NCBI RefSeq assembly: GCF_030123505.1
Contig: NZ_CP126115.1
Coordinates: 4,974,001 to 5,038,000 of the forward strand
Reading direction: 5' to 3'
Origin: Neobacillus sp. YX16
GTDB taxonomy: Bacteria > Bacillota > Bacilli > Bacillales > Cytobacillaceae
Length of the DNA: 64,000 nt
In this document: positions 26,460-38,105 of the stretch, in pieces
How positions within the stretch are numbered: position 1 is the stretch's first letter
Layout: the number at the start of each line of letters is the position of its first letter
Notes under the pieces: generated by a model
What the model saw: the letters and a program-made list of their open reading frames with translations, nothing else
Database searches by the model: none
What the model was told of the DNA's origin: nothing
Program-made: the position numbers and the translations under genes

Positions 26460-27827
26460 TTACCTCCCAACCGGAACAGCAGAGTTGTTCAAATATACAG
26501 CCTCAAAGCTTTCCTCAAGAATTTGTAATCCTTCCTCCAACTGCTCATCTGTAATGGTTAAAGGCATTAGAAGGCGGATAACGTTACCATTTAGCCCTGC
26601 GCTTAGTAACATCAGCCCCCGCTCACCTGCGACTTTAACTATTTTTCCAACTGCTTCTTTATCAGGTGTTTTACTGTGACGGTCTTTAACTATTTCCATT
26701 GCACACATGGCGCCAAGACCACGGACATCCCCAATGCTATCGAAAAGTTCAGCAAGCTCTTTCATTTTCCCCGTTGCTCTCTTACCTATCTTTTGGGCCC
26801 TTTCATTAAGGTTTTCACTCTCAATGATATCGAGGACGGTAAGTGCTGCCCTGCAGCCTAGTGGACTTCCAGAATAGGTTCCGCCTATCTCGCCAACATC
26901 TGCTGCGTCCATAATTTCCGCCCGGCCAATGACCCCGCTAATCGGCACTCCTGCTCCCATTGATTTTGAAATGGTGATTAAATCTGGCACAATTCCAAAA
27001 TGTTCAATTGCAAAATATTTACCGGTACGGGCGAACCCCGTTTGAATCTCGTCAGCTACAAACAAAATTCCATACTGTGTACAAATTTCTCTAACTCTTT
27101 GAACAAACGCTTTATCTGGAACGATAAACCCTCCCTCTCCTTGAACGGGTTCCATTACAACCGCAGCGATCGTTTCAGGGGCGACTTCCGCCAGTAAAAA
27201 CGTTTCAAATTGCTCAATAATCATTTCATTGTATTGTTGTTCACTCAACCCTTCAGGGCGGCGGTATACATATGGATATGGCGCCTTGTAAACTTCTGGA
27301 GCAAACGGTCCAAAGCCGAACTTGTATGGCTTGACCTTACTCGTCATCGTCATGGTCATTAACGTTCTGCCGTGGAATCCTCGTGTAAAGGAAATAATTC
27401 CTTGTCGTTTTGTATATTTTCTAGCGATTTTCACGGCATTTTCAACTGCTTCTGCACCGCTGTTAAAGAAAGCTGTCTGCTTATTAAAATCACCCGGTGC
27501 AAGCTGACACAGCCTTTCTGCAAGATTGATATAAGATTCATACATCATGACATTAAAGCCCGTATGGATAAATTGACTTGCCTGCTCCTGCAGGGCTCTG
27601 ACTACTCTTGGGTGGGAATGGCCGACATTTACTGTTCCAATCGCTCCAGCAAAATCGATAAAAATATTTCCGTCCACATCCTCAACAAGAGAACCATGTG
27701 CCTTTTTCACAAATGAATGACAATTATTACTGATTCCCTTTGGGACATATTTTTTTCTCAACTCTAGTATTTCTTTTGATTTTGGCCCGGGTATTTCTGT
27801 TAGAAGCTTTACATATTTCTTTTCCAT
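26460..27827 (-). CDS. gabT: 4-aminobutyrate aminotransferase
   Basis: A 455-aa class III PLP aminotransferase moving the amino group of GABA to 2-oxoglutarate. PLP lysine K288 in LITISKSMGAG, the cofactor Asp in ADEIQTGFARTG near 259, phosphate contact region FFNSGAEAVENA near 120-131. Start ATG after TGGAGGAG. Tight spacing to gabD supports a GABA shunt step. 5-aminovalerate is a possible alternative substrate. Confidence 0.9.
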   Translation of the reverse strand: MEKKYVKLLTEIPGPKSKEILELRKKYVPKGISNNCHSFVKKAHGSLVEDVDGNIFIDFAGAIGTVNVGHSHPRVVRALQEQASQFIHTGFNVMMYESYINLAERLCQLAPGDFNKQTAFFNSGAEAVENAVKIARKYTKRQGIISFTRGFHGRTLMTMTMTSKVKPYKFGFGPFAPEVYKAPYPYVYRRPEGLSEQQYNEMIIEQFETFLLAEVAPETIAAVVMEPVQGEGGFIVPDKAFVQRVREICTQYGILFVADEIQTGFARTGKYFAIEHFGIVPDLITISKSMGAGVPISGVIGRAEIMDAADVGEIGGTYSGSPLGCRAALTVLDIIESENLNERAQKIGKRATGKMKELAELFDSIGDVRGLGAMCAMEIVKDRHSKTPDKEAVGKIVKVAGERGLMLLSAGLNGNVIRLLMPLTITDEQLEEGLQILEESFEAVYLNNSAVPVGR

Positions 27828-27859
27828 TTCCGTGCTCCTCCATATTAAAAGTAAAACCT

Positions 27860-30749
<2,890 letters not shown>

Positions 30750-30787
30750 TATCAAGTCCTCCTTTATTCTCTCTTACTATCTATAGT

Positions 30788-30803
30788 TGCAAGAACTGTG
30801 CCA
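30788..30803 (-). promoter_or_regulatory. Sigma-54 (SigL) -24/-12 promoter for the patD-patA-gabT-gabD operon
   Basis: Minus strand reads TGGCAC-AGTTC-TTGCA, an exact match to the sigma-54 consensus TGGCAC-N5-TTGCA. Confidence 0.88.
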
Positions 30804-30854
30804 AAAAATAAAAGTGGCCATAATCGTGTGTTTACCAAAAAGAACATTTTTAGC

Positions 30855-30890
30855 TATTCAAAATTGCATAACTGTATTTATTTTTGCATA
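30855..30890. promoter_or_regulatory. Candidate tandem activator sites (UAS) for the sigma-54 activator
   Basis: TATTCA-AAAT-TGCATA at 30855-30870, and a second TATTTA-TTTT-TGCATA at 30875-30890, exactly 20 bp away (about two helical turns). About 50-90 bp upstream of the -24 element. The same 16-bp dyad recurs at 35188 and 36831. Confidence 0.65.
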
Positions 30891-30894
30891 GATA

Positions 30895-30931
30895 AAAAAG
30901 CTGCTTCAGAATGTAATCTGAAACAGCTTTT
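30895..30931. terminator. Terminator after the sigma-54 activator gene
   Basis: AAAAGCTG...CAGCTTTT with an inner TTCAGA/TCTGAA pairing; A and T runs on either side. Confidence 0.75.
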
Positions 30932-30933
30932 AT

Positions 30934-33069
30934 TTATATGGAAGATAAGTTTTCAATTTTAATATTTTTCTCATTTACTATTTTTTGATACTTTCTGCTA
31001 ACCGAGGATTGGCTGATTCCTAATGCTTTTGCAGCCTTTGTCGTTGTTTTATATTGGTTCATAGCCAGAACAATCAACTGCTCCTCCACGTGTTCAATCG
31101 CCTCTTGCAAAGGAATTACTCTGGTAATCATAGGCTTTATCTTTTTATTATCAAAGCCCAGTGATAAAAACTGACTTACAAACTCAGCATCAATGGCAGG
31201 ATGATCAGCGGTAACCACTAATCTTTCAATGATATTTTGTAATTCACGGACATTTCCTGGCCACGAATAACATTCAAGCACATTAATCGCATCTGGTGTT
31301 AAATGATAATTTCGATCATACTTTTCATTCAGCTGCTGTAAAAAATGAAAGGCAAGTAATGATATATCCTCAGTCCGTTCCCTGAGCGGTGGAATCTGAA
31401 TCGGAATAACATTTAAACGGTAGAATAAGTCTTCTCGGAAAGTCCCATTTTCCACCATTTTTTCAAGCCTTTTATTGGTAGCTGCAATAATCTGGACATT
31501 CACCTTAATAGGTACTGTACTGCCAATAGGAATAACCTCTTGCTCTTGAAGAACACGTAAAAGCTTTACTTGAAGATGCAACGGCATTTCACCGATTTCA
31601 TCAAGAAACAATATTCCACCATCCGCTTGTTTAAAATAACCTTCTTTTCCATTTTTATCAGCACCTGTGAATGAACCCTTTGCGTATCCATATAATTCAC
31701 TTTCTAGTAGATTTTCAGGAATTGCCCCACAATTCAGTTTAAGGAATGGCTTTCCAGAGCGTTTCCCTAGTTGGTGAATGGCTTGAGCAATCACCTCTTT
31801 TCCCACACCAGATTCACCATTAAGGAGGACGGTCGATGAAAAGTCAGCAATTTTCTTAACCTGATTCATAATCTTTTCCATTTTAGGACTGCAATAGATG
31901 AGCTTTTTTAAAAAGCGATCCTTACTTTTAAAGTCATCTAATTCTTTTTTATATTGCTCCGTTATTTTCCGTATTTCCTGGAGTTCACTTTTTAAACGCG
32001 TTGTTTCTGTAATATCCCTCGAGGCAATGATAATCCGGTCCAGCTCATTTTCTTTATTAAAGACTGGATTGCCAACGGCAAGAATTTTTCTGCCTGTTTT
32101 TGTTTCCTGGACAACGGAAACTTTTTTTCCTTTTTCGATTACTAATCTTGTTACTGACGGGGTAAAAAGCCCCTGATCCTCAAGCTGCAGAATATTTTTT
32201 CCAATCAACTCTTTAAGATCTACCCTCCAAAAATCTTGTATGATATTGTCACTGTATCTGAGCAATTCTCCTTTGGCATTAACCACAAGAATTTCATCAT
32301 AAATACTAGATAATATCGCATTCAAATCTCGATTCAAATCCTTTATATACTCTATTTCGTTGGCCATATCCTCGACCATTGGCAGATCCTGAACAACAAT
32401 GATCATCCCTTCAACTTCATCATCATCAGTTAAAATAGGACAATAATCAACGAGAACTCCCGTGTCATTCGTTATTTCTAGATGGTTTAATATTGTTTTT
32501 CCTGTAGCGAACACGTTGTTAATCTGTTGAGCGCTAAAAATATTTCCCCCTGGATAATTAAGCACCTGTTCAGCAGTAGATTTAATCATCTTTAACCCTG
32601 ATTCATTGCAATTAATCATTTGTTTCTCTTTATCAAGTACAAAAATCCCCATCGGTATCGAGGTAAGAAGGATTTTCAATAAATCTACACTTTTATTTTC
32701 TTGTTTAAAAAGCTCCGCCAAAACATCTTCTCTTCGTATGTATCCTAACGGTTCGCCATCCTCACCAATTATGATTGCGAACGGCTCACCAATGATCTGG
32801 AACAATGAGGGGAAAGAAATATTCTTGTTAAGGAAACAAATACTTTTGATAGATTTGGCCTGACCTAGCAAAGCCTCTGTGGAATAATTTTTGCTTTCAA
32901 GCAGCTCAAGTAATGGATTATTGATTGGTGCATAGGCAAATAATTGACCTTGTTTTTTTAAGAATATAAAGGGTTCTTTGCATTGTTCTAAAGTCGATTT
33001 CAATGCAACTTCTTCATCTATTGTGATAGAAATTATTGGCTTAATCTTATCCTTTGCGACGGAAAACAT
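30934..33069 (-). CDS. Sigma-54-dependent transcriptional activator with sensory N-terminus (CBS-like, two PAS, AAA+, Fis HTH)
   Basis: A 711-aa bacterial enhancer-binding protein. Residues 1-120 resemble a CBS-type region; PAS domains lie at about 130-235 and 250-355. The AAA+ domain has Walker A GESGVGKE at 418-425, the sigma-54 contact loop GSFTGA at 465-470 (canonical GAFTGA), and GGILFLDEIGEMP as Walker B. A Fis-type helix-turn-helix follows near 670-700 (KAAKALGISQSSVSRKYQ). Start ATG after AGGGGGATG. It sits between the operons bearing sigma-54 promoters and probably senses putrescine, GABA or a related metabolite. Confidence 0.9.
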   Translation of the reverse strand: MFSVAKDKIKPIISITIDEEVALKSTLEQCKEPFIFLKKQGQLFAYAPINNPLLELLESKNYSTEALLGQAKSIKSICFLNKNISFPSLFQIIGEPFAIIIGEDGEPLGYIRREDVLAELFKQENKSVDLLKILLTSIPMGIFVLDKEKQMINCNESGLKMIKSTAEQVLNYPGGNIFSAQQINNVFATGKTILNHLEITNDTGVLVDYCPILTDDDEVEGMIIVVQDLPMVEDMANEIEYIKDLNRDLNAILSSIYDEILVVNAKGELLRYSDNIIQDFWRVDLKELIGKNILQLEDQGLFTPSVTRLVIEKGKKVSVVQETKTGRKILAVGNPVFNKENELDRIIIASRDITETTRLKSELQEIRKITEQYKKELDDFKSKDRFLKKLIYCSPKMEKIMNQVKKIADFSSTVLLNGESGVGKEVIAQAIHQLGKRSGKPFLKLNCGAIPENLLESELYGYAKGSFTGADKNGKEGYFKQADGGILFLDEIGEMPLHLQVKLLRVLQEQEVIPIGSTVPIKVNVQIIAATNKRLEKMVENGTFREDLFYRLNVIPIQIPPLRERTEDISLLAFHFLQQLNEKYDRNYHLTPDAINVLECYSWPGNVRELQNIIERLVVTADHPAIDAEFVSQFLSLGFDNKKIKPMITRVIPLQEAIEHVEEQLIVLAMNQYKTTTKAAKALGISQSSVSRKYQKIVNEKNIKIENLSSI

Positions 33070-33131
33070 CTTTTCATCCCCCTTATCCTTATCAATCTAA
33101 TATTATCACTTTGTTTCGAATTTTTTAAATA

Positions 33132-33167
33132 GAAAAAAAGAAGATGTGATGTCCATCTTCTTTTTTC
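33132..33167 (-). terminator. Terminator of the glutamate dehydrogenase operon
   Basis: Stem GAAAAAAAGAAGATG / CATCTTCTTTTTTC, with A-rich left flank giving T's on the minus strand. Confidence 0.8.
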
Positions 33168-33173
33168 TAGCAT

Positions 33174-33422
33174 TTAATCACTGCCTGTTACAAATAAATC
33201 TTCTTTTATAAAGGCAAGGACCATGCCGGGAATAACATAGTCCCCTTCCTGAACCTCAAGTGATTCTACCTCACCACTTAAACCTGTTTGAATCATTTGA
33301 ACTTTACCTTCGGCCGTTTTAATTTGAAATAATGGTTCCCATTCATATATCCGTGTTTCACTTTGGATTGAAACTTTTTCAACCACCCCATGGCATGGAC
33401 TAAGTACCACTCCAAAATACAT
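33174..33422 (-). CDS. Biotinyl/lipoyl-like beta-barrel protein lacking the modified lysine, 82 aa
   Basis: The pattern SPCHGVVEKVSIQSETRIYE...GLSGEVESLEVQEGDYVIPG resembles half-barrel repeats of biotinyl or lipoyl domains. The hairpin where MKM or DKA would stand reads TGLSGE, so no modification site is visible. It is the last gene of the glutamate dehydrogenase operon. Function not known; a stand-alone binding or accessory module is possible. Confidence 0.55.
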   Translation of the reverse strand: MYFGVVLSPCHGVVEKVSIQSETRIYEWEPLFQIKTAEGKVQMIQTGLSGEVESLEVQEGDYVIPGMVLAFIKEDLFVTGSD

Positions 33423-33445
33423 CGTATCACTCCCCTAGTTTATTG

Positions 33446-33736
33446 CTAGTATTGTTCCTGAAAGGGCCCTGATTGTAATACCAAGCCAAAAAAATCTTGA
33501 AATTCTGCAATATCCTCTTCTTCTATTCCTAGTCGATTAGCCCAAAAATGAGGAGCATAGGTATCCTCTTGGCAAAGTAAAACCATATTCCCTGTTTGCA
33601 TGGAAGTGACCATTGCTTTGCCATAAAAATGATTCGAGTAGCAAATGGTCAAATCGTAGCGATGATTATTTGAAATGAGACAAAAGTAATGCAGGAGTTG
33701 TTGATCTTTTTGTTCTGACAGAATATCAAGCTTCAT
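33446..33736 (-). CDS. Small protein, 96 aa, DUF3055-like
   Basis: The segment RYDLTICYSNHFYGKAMVTS followed by MQTGNMVLL resembles, from memory, the DUF3055 family of Firmicutes. Function unknown. It lies 27 bp after the glutamate dehydrogenase gene and before the 82-aa gene; all three read in one direction and end at one terminator. RBS AAAGGAGAA precedes the ATG. Confidence 0.6.
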   Translation of the reverse strand: MKLDILSEQKDQQLLHYFCLISNNHRYDLTICYSNHFYGKAMVTSMQTGNMVLLCQEDTYAPHFWANRLGIEEEDIAEFQDFFGLVLQSGPFQEQY

Positions 33737-33763
33737 TTCATCTTCTCCTTTCCATGAGATATT

Positions 33764-35056
33764 TTAATATTTCAACCAGCCTCTTAATCTCGAGGTTTCT
33801 GCCAGTTTTTTTATTCCCTCAATATAAGCAGCAATTTTCATATTCACTCCATACTTTTCAGCGGTGTTATGCACATTTTTAAAGCTATCTGTTATTTTTT
33901 CCTTTAATCGAGTATCCACCGTTTCCCCTGTCCAATAATAGCCTTGGTTATTTTGACACCACTCAAAGTAGGAAACAATTACACCACCGGAATTTGCAAG
34001 TATATCAGGGACAACTAGAATTTCGTGCTCATCCAAAATTTTTAAAGCCTCTTTGGTTGTAGGTCCATTAGCTGCTTCAATTACAATATTGCATTTAAGC
34101 TTGCTTGCATTTTGTTTGTTGATTACGCCTGAAATAGCCGCTGGAATCAGAACATCACACTCCTTTTCCAGCAGTTCCTGATTAGTGATTCTGTTATTAG
34201 GTCGATTGGTTATGATACCGAAAGAGTCTCTATTTTCTAGGAGATAGGGTATATCCAATCCATTTTCGTCATATAAACCACCTATTGCATCCCCAATTCC
34301 AATTACCTTTGCCCCTAAATCATATAAATACTGAGCCAAGTAACTGCCTACATTTCCAAAGCCTTGAATAATGACCCGCATATCCGTTAAAGGAATACTC
34401 TTCAATTCGCATACCATTTGCAGCGTATATAGTACACCTTTCGAAGTAGCTGTCTCCCTGCCTTTAGATCCCCCTAAAGCAATCGGTTTCCCGGTAATAA
34501 AACCCGGCGAATCGAATTCACGAATATGGTCATACTCATCGAGCATCCATGCCATTATTTGCGAATTGGTATACATATCCGGAGCCGGAATATCTTTCGT
34601 CGGTCCGACCATTTGGCTGACTGCTCTTACATATCCCCTGCTTAATCGCTCTAACTCATCTAAACTCATTTTCCGCGGGTCACAGACAATCCCGCCTTTT
34701 GCCCCTCCATATGGAAGGTCCGTGATGCCGCATTTTAAACTCATCCAGCCAGCCAGCGCTTTTACCTCTTCTGGCGTAACATCTGGATGGAAGCGAATAC
34801 CGCCCTTAGTCGGTCCTGAGGCATCATTATGCTGTGCCCGATAGCCCTGAAAAATCTCTGTTTGCCCATTATCCATGCGAATAGGAATACTCACTTCCAA
34901 AAATCTCATTGGCTTCTTTAAGAATTCGAAGACCTGAGGGGGATAGTTCAATATGTCAACTGCTTCTTTAAGGATTTCCTGAAACTCAGTAAGTGAATTA
35001 TCCTTTTCCTTTACACCCTCATTCTTTTTCAAATCTAAAGATTCGATAGCCATCAT
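33764..35056 (-). CDS. Glutamate dehydrogenase (RocG/GudB-like)
   Basis: A 430-aa Glu/Leu/Phe/Val dehydrogenase. The substrate lysine lies in PYGGAKGGIVCDP near residue 125, GPTKGGIRFHP near 81, and the Rossmann motif GFGNVGSYLAQY near 228. Catabolic oxidation of glutamate to 2-oxoglutarate would regenerate the acceptor used by PatA and GabT. It has its own sigma-54 promoter 34 bp upstream, a logic resembling the known SigL control of rocG in B. subtilis. Confidence 0.92.
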   Translation of the reverse strand: MMAIESLDLKKNEGVKEKDNSLTEFQEILKEAVDILNYPPQVFEFLKKPMRFLEVSIPIRMDNGQTEIFQGYRAQHNDASGPTKGGIRFHPDVTPEEVKALAGWMSLKCGITDLPYGGAKGGIVCDPRKMSLDELERLSRGYVRAVSQMVGPTKDIPAPDMYTNSQIMAWMLDEYDHIREFDSPGFITGKPIALGGSKGRETATSKGVLYTLQMVCELKSIPLTDMRVIIQGFGNVGSYLAQYLYDLGAKVIGIGDAIGGLYDENGLDIPYLLENRDSFGIITNRPNNRITNQELLEKECDVLIPAAISGVINKQNASKLKCNIVIEAANGPTTKEALKILDEHEILVVPDILANSGGVIVSYFEWCQNNQGYYWTGETVDTRLKEKITDSFKNVHNTAEKYGVNMKIAAYIEGIKKLAETSRLRGWLKY

Positions 35057-35089
35057 AACACCTCATTTTTTATTGTTATTAATCTAATT

Positions 35090-35105
35090 AGCAAGTTCCG
35101 TGCCA
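35090..35105 (-). promoter_or_regulatory. Sigma-54 -24/-12 promoter for the glutamate dehydrogenase operon
   Basis: Minus strand TGGCAC-GGAAC-TTGCT, one mismatch from the consensus, 34 bp before the start codon. Confidence 0.82.
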
Positions 35106-35187
35106 AATGAAGAAACACCAGAATCCCAAAGCCTTATTAACATTTTTCTAACGCAATAGAATGGATATTATGAAAATATGACTGTTT

Positions 35188-35203
35188 TATTCAGAACTGC
35201 ATA
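35188..35203. promoter_or_regulatory. Candidate activator site (UAS) for the glutamate dehydrogenase promoter
   Basis: TATTCA-GAAC-TGCATA, sharing both 6-bp half sites with the sites at 30855 and 36831. Lies 83 bp upstream of the -24 element. Confidence 0.65.
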
Positions 35204-35211
35204 CATTTGAA

Positions 35212-35252
35212 AAGTGAAAAAAATACGCATTCCCACGGTGGGGAATACGTAT
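35212..35252 (-). terminator. Terminator after the PuuP-like permease gene
   Basis: Stem ATACGCATTCCC / GGGGAATACGTAT with an A7 run on the left, giving T's on the minus strand. Confidence 0.8.
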
Positions 35253-35265
35253 GATTTCCATCCTA

Positions 35266-36612
35266 TTATATTTCTGCTTCCTCTGCCTTATATTGAGGAG
35301 GTGCTACTTTGAAGGCTTTTGTTAGAAATACCAGATAGACAAGTCCGATGAGGAACCAGCCGGCACCCATGATTAAAGAACTAAGCTCTAGATTGATCCA
35401 AAGGATTGCTACTGCTCCGGCTCCAAGTAATGGCATGATAACGTAATCAAAAAATCCCTTTGGAGTGCGGTGCATTTTTTCGCGGACAGCGAAATGACTA
35501 ATTACCGATAGATTAACAAACGTAAAAGCCATTAATGCTCCGAAATTAATGAGTGAAGTGGCTGTTACTAAATCAAAGAACCAGGCAGATAGTGAAATCA
35601 CTCCAACGATTAAAACATTTATGGCAGGTGTTCTCCATTTTGGATGTACGTATCCAAACCATTTTTCCGGGAATACTTTATCGCGCCCCATAACATACAA
35701 GAGCCTGGAAACACTTGCGTGAGAGGCAAGTCCTGATGCAAGTGTATTCACAAAGGTTGTACATAAAAAAATCGACTGAAACAGCTTCCCACCAACATAA
35801 AGGGCAATTTCAGGTAAAGCTGCCTCTGAATCAATGAAACGCGAATTATCTGGAAAAAATGACTGGATAAAAAATGAGGTAGTAATAAAAATTCCCCCTC
35901 CCCATAAAGCTGTAAGGAGAATTGCTTTCGGGATTGTTTTTTCTGGATTTGGCGTTTCTTCCGATAATGTCGTAACGGCATCAAAACCAAGAAAGGAAAA
36001 GCAGAGTATCGTTGCTCCTGTTATCAGGATTGGCAGGTTCATGCCCTCAACAAAAAACGGCTGCATGCTAAAAACAGTTCCCGTTCCTTCTCCTGCATTA
36101 AGCCCTTTAATAACTAGGATTATGAAGACAACCATGATTAATATTTGTACAAGAACAAAAAGTGTATTGAAATTTGCCAGTACATTGACGCTTCGTAAAT
36201 TAAGGAAGGTTACAATTCCAACAAATACTAATACCCAAATGAAATCCGGAACGGACGGAAACAAAGCATTCAAGTAAAGTTTGGTTAACAACGCATTTAC
36301 CATTGGCAAAAATAAATAATCAAGCAAGGATGACCAGCCAACAAGAAAACCGAGATGCCTGTTCATTGCTTTTTGGGTATAGGTATAGGCTGAGCCTGCC
36401 TGAGGAAAAACCCTTACTAGCTTGCCGTAACTAACCGCAGTGAAAAGCATACCAATTAAGGCAATAGCATAAGCGGCAGGTACATGTCCGTTTGTTTCAC
36501 CAGAAACAATTCCAAATGTATCAAATACTACCATGGGTGTCATATATGCTAACCCCATAATGACAACCTGCCATAACTTTAACGATCTTTTCAACTTTAC
36601 GCCATTTTCCAC
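35266..36612 (-). CDS. APC-superfamily permease, probable putrescine importer (PuuP-like)
   Basis: A 448-aa membrane protein with about 12 hydrophobic helices. Long segments resemble E. coli PuuP from memory: [89 protein letters not shown]. Divergent from agmatinase with its own sigma-54 promoter. It would bring putrescine (or a related amine) to PatA. Confidence 0.85.
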   Translation of the reverse strand: MENGVKLKRSLKLWQVVIMGLAYMTPMVVFDTFGIVSGETNGHVPAAYAIALIGMLFTAVSYGKLVRVFPQAGSAYTYTQKAMNRHLGFLVGWSSLLDYLFLPMVNALLTKLYLNALFPSVPDFIWVLVFVGIVTFLNLRSVNVLANFNTLFVLVQILIMVVFIILVIKGLNAGEGTGTVFSMQPFFVEGMNLPILITGATILCFSFLGFDAVTTLSEETPNPEKTIPKAILLTALWGGGIFITTSFFIQSFFPDNSRFIDSEAALPEIALYVGGKLFQSIFLCTTFVNTLASGLASHASVSRLLYVMGRDKVFPEKWFGYVHPKWRTPAINVLIVGVISLSAWFFDLVTATSLINFGALMAFTFVNLSVISHFAVREKMHRTPKGFFDYVIMPLLGAGAVAILWINLELSSLIMGAGWFLIGLVYLVFLTKAFKVAPPQYKAEEAEI

Positions 36613-36718
36613 ATATCATTCCCCCTCTTATATTAAAGCGTTTTCATTCTGATGTTACCCCTTTGCCTGCTATAAATTTTTTATTCCCCCTCCACTTTCT
36701 AAATTCACTATGTATTTA

Positions 36719-36734
36719 TGCAATTTATATGCCA
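36719..36734 (-). promoter_or_regulatory. Sigma-54 -24/-12 promoter for the PuuP-like permease
   Basis: Minus strand TGGCAT-ATAAA-TTGCA, one mismatch in the -24 box, with a leader of about 95 bp before the start codon. Confidence 0.75.
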
Positions 36735-36830
36735 AAGTTAATTTTCATTAAAATACAGTTGTGTTTATCCGTTTTTTTAAAATATTGGATTAAAACGAAC
36801 GGGTGATAGAAGGTTTTGAATTTTCCCAAT

Positions 36831-36846
36831 TATTCAACTATGCATA
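36831..36846. promoter_or_regulatory. Candidate activator site (UAS) between the permease and agmatinase genes
   Basis: TATTCA-ACTA-TGCATA, same dyad as at 30855 and 35188. It is 97 bp upstream of the permease -24 box and about 205 bp upstream of the agmatinase one, so it may serve both. Confidence 0.65.
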
Positions 36847-36901
36847 CATTATTCCATAATAAATAGCGACTTGTCACTATGGAATGGACATATATAATCG
36901 T

Positions 36902-37050
36902 TTCCGTCATCTATGAAAAAGTAACTTCATGGGCATGATTAAGGGCTATTCTTTACCGTTTTCTATAAAACTGTCGCCGCATGGGCACGATTAACTTCAA
37001 TTCGTTACCGTTCACTTAAGAAGTATCGCTGCACGGGCACGATTTGTTTA
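36902..37050. repeat. 52-bp-period diverged tandem array (array B) upstream of agmatinase
   Basis: Three units in exact 52-bp register: GGGC at 36931, 36983 and 37035; CCG at 36904, 36956 and 37008. TTACCG lies 22 bases after the GGGC start, the same offset as in the 21.9-kb array. A hairpin follows each CCG with different arms (TCAT-CT-ATGA, GTTTT-CTAT-AAAAC, TTC-ACTTAA-GAA). The array ends next to the sigma-54 promoter. Confidence 0.8.
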
Positions 37051-37066
37051 TGGCACAAAAATTGCA
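37051..37066 (+). promoter_or_regulatory. Sigma-54 -24/-12 promoter for agmatinase
   Basis: TGGCAC-AAAAA-TTGCA, exact consensus, 36 bp before the start codon. Confidence 0.87.
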
Positions 37067-37102
37067 TTAATAAAAAGTAAAATAGGAAATGAGGGAAAAT
37101 CA

Positions 37103-38032
37103 ATGCAATATCCTTTAACACCGGATGTTAAACCAGAGTTTTGTACAACGGGGACCTTTATGAGGTTACCATCAAACAGAGAGAATGCTAAATTAGCGAT
37201 TGTTGGCTTGCCGTTTGATACAGCGGCTTCCTTCCGAGTTGGGGCCCGCTTTGCACCTCAAGCAATTCGTCAGGCTTCCATGACGTTATTCCCCTACCAT
37301 CCTATTCATAAGGTGTATCCATTTGATGCATGCAACGCGATTGATATTGGCGACGTATCGGTTATTCCACATAATATTCATCGAAGCTATGAGGTAATGG
37401 AAAAAGCAGTTATGGAGTTAATGGAGCAGGGGATTATCCCGATTGGACTAGGCGGAGACCACTCCGTTACATTAGCAAATCTTAGAGCAGCAGCCAAAAT
37501 CCACGGTCCTGTAGCGTTAATTCATTTTGATTCACATACAGATACTTGGGATACCTATTATGAAGAAAAATATTGGCATGGCTCACCATTCATTCGTGCA
37601 TATGAAGAAAACTTATTAATTCCCGATAAGGTTTTTCAAGTTGGTATTCGCGGAACCCTTAATCATCCTGGGGATATCGATTCGAGTAGTGATTTGGGAT
37701 ATCATGTGATCACAACTCCTGAATTAAAGGACCGTGGCTTTGAAAATGTTGTGAAGGAAATGAAAGAAAAAATTGGAGATACACCATGTTTTCTTAGTTT
37801 TGATATCGATTTTGTTGATCCATCCTGCGCTCCCGGAACAGGGACGCTTGAGGTTGGCGGGTTAAATAGCTTTGAAACCTTACAAATCATTCGTTCCCTA
37901 ACAGATTTTAATTTTATTGGTTTTGATCTAGTGGAGGTTTTACCTCCATATGACCCAACCCAAATTACATCCTTACTCGCTGCTACCATTATTCATGACT
38001 TTGCAAGCCTTGTTGCCCTAAAAATAAAATAA
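37103..38032 (+). CDS. speB: Agmatinase (ureohydrolase)
   Basis: A 309-aa arginase-family enzyme hydrolysing agmatine to putrescine and urea. The Mn-binding motifs are GGDHSVT (His), DSHTDTWD (Asp-His-Asp) and SFDIDFVDPSCAPGTGT (two Asp). Start ATG after AATGAGGG. It supplies putrescine to the neighbouring PatA pathway and is the only plus-strand gene of that system. Guanidinobutyrase or arginase activity cannot be excluded. Confidence 0.88.
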   Translation: MQYPLTPDVKPEFCTTGTFMRLPSNRENAKLAIVGLPFDTAASFRVGARFAPQAIRQASMTLFPYHPIHKVYPFDACNAIDIGDVSVIPHNIHRSYEVMEKAVMELMEQGIIPIGLGGDHSVTLANLRAAAKIHGPVALIHFDSHTDTWDTYYEEKYWHGSPFIRAYEENLLIPDKVFQVGIRGTLNHPGDIDSSSDLGYHVITTPELKDRGFENVVKEMKEKIGDTPCFLSFDIDFVDPSCAPGTGTLEVGGLNSFETLQIIRSLTDFNFIGFDLVEVLPPYDPTQITSLLAATIIHDFASLVALKIK

Positions 38033-38047
38033 GTACTTAAATAAATA

Positions 38048-38090
38048 ATAAAAAGCAGTGGTACATTATTAACAATGTCCACTGCTTTTT
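38048..38090. terminator. Bidirectional terminator between speB and the cell-wall hydrolase gene
   Basis: Stem AAAAGCAGTGG / CCACTGCTTTTT with inner ACATT/AATGT pairing. Confidence 0.87.
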
Positions 38091-38105
38091 GTATGAGAAG
38101 TATTT

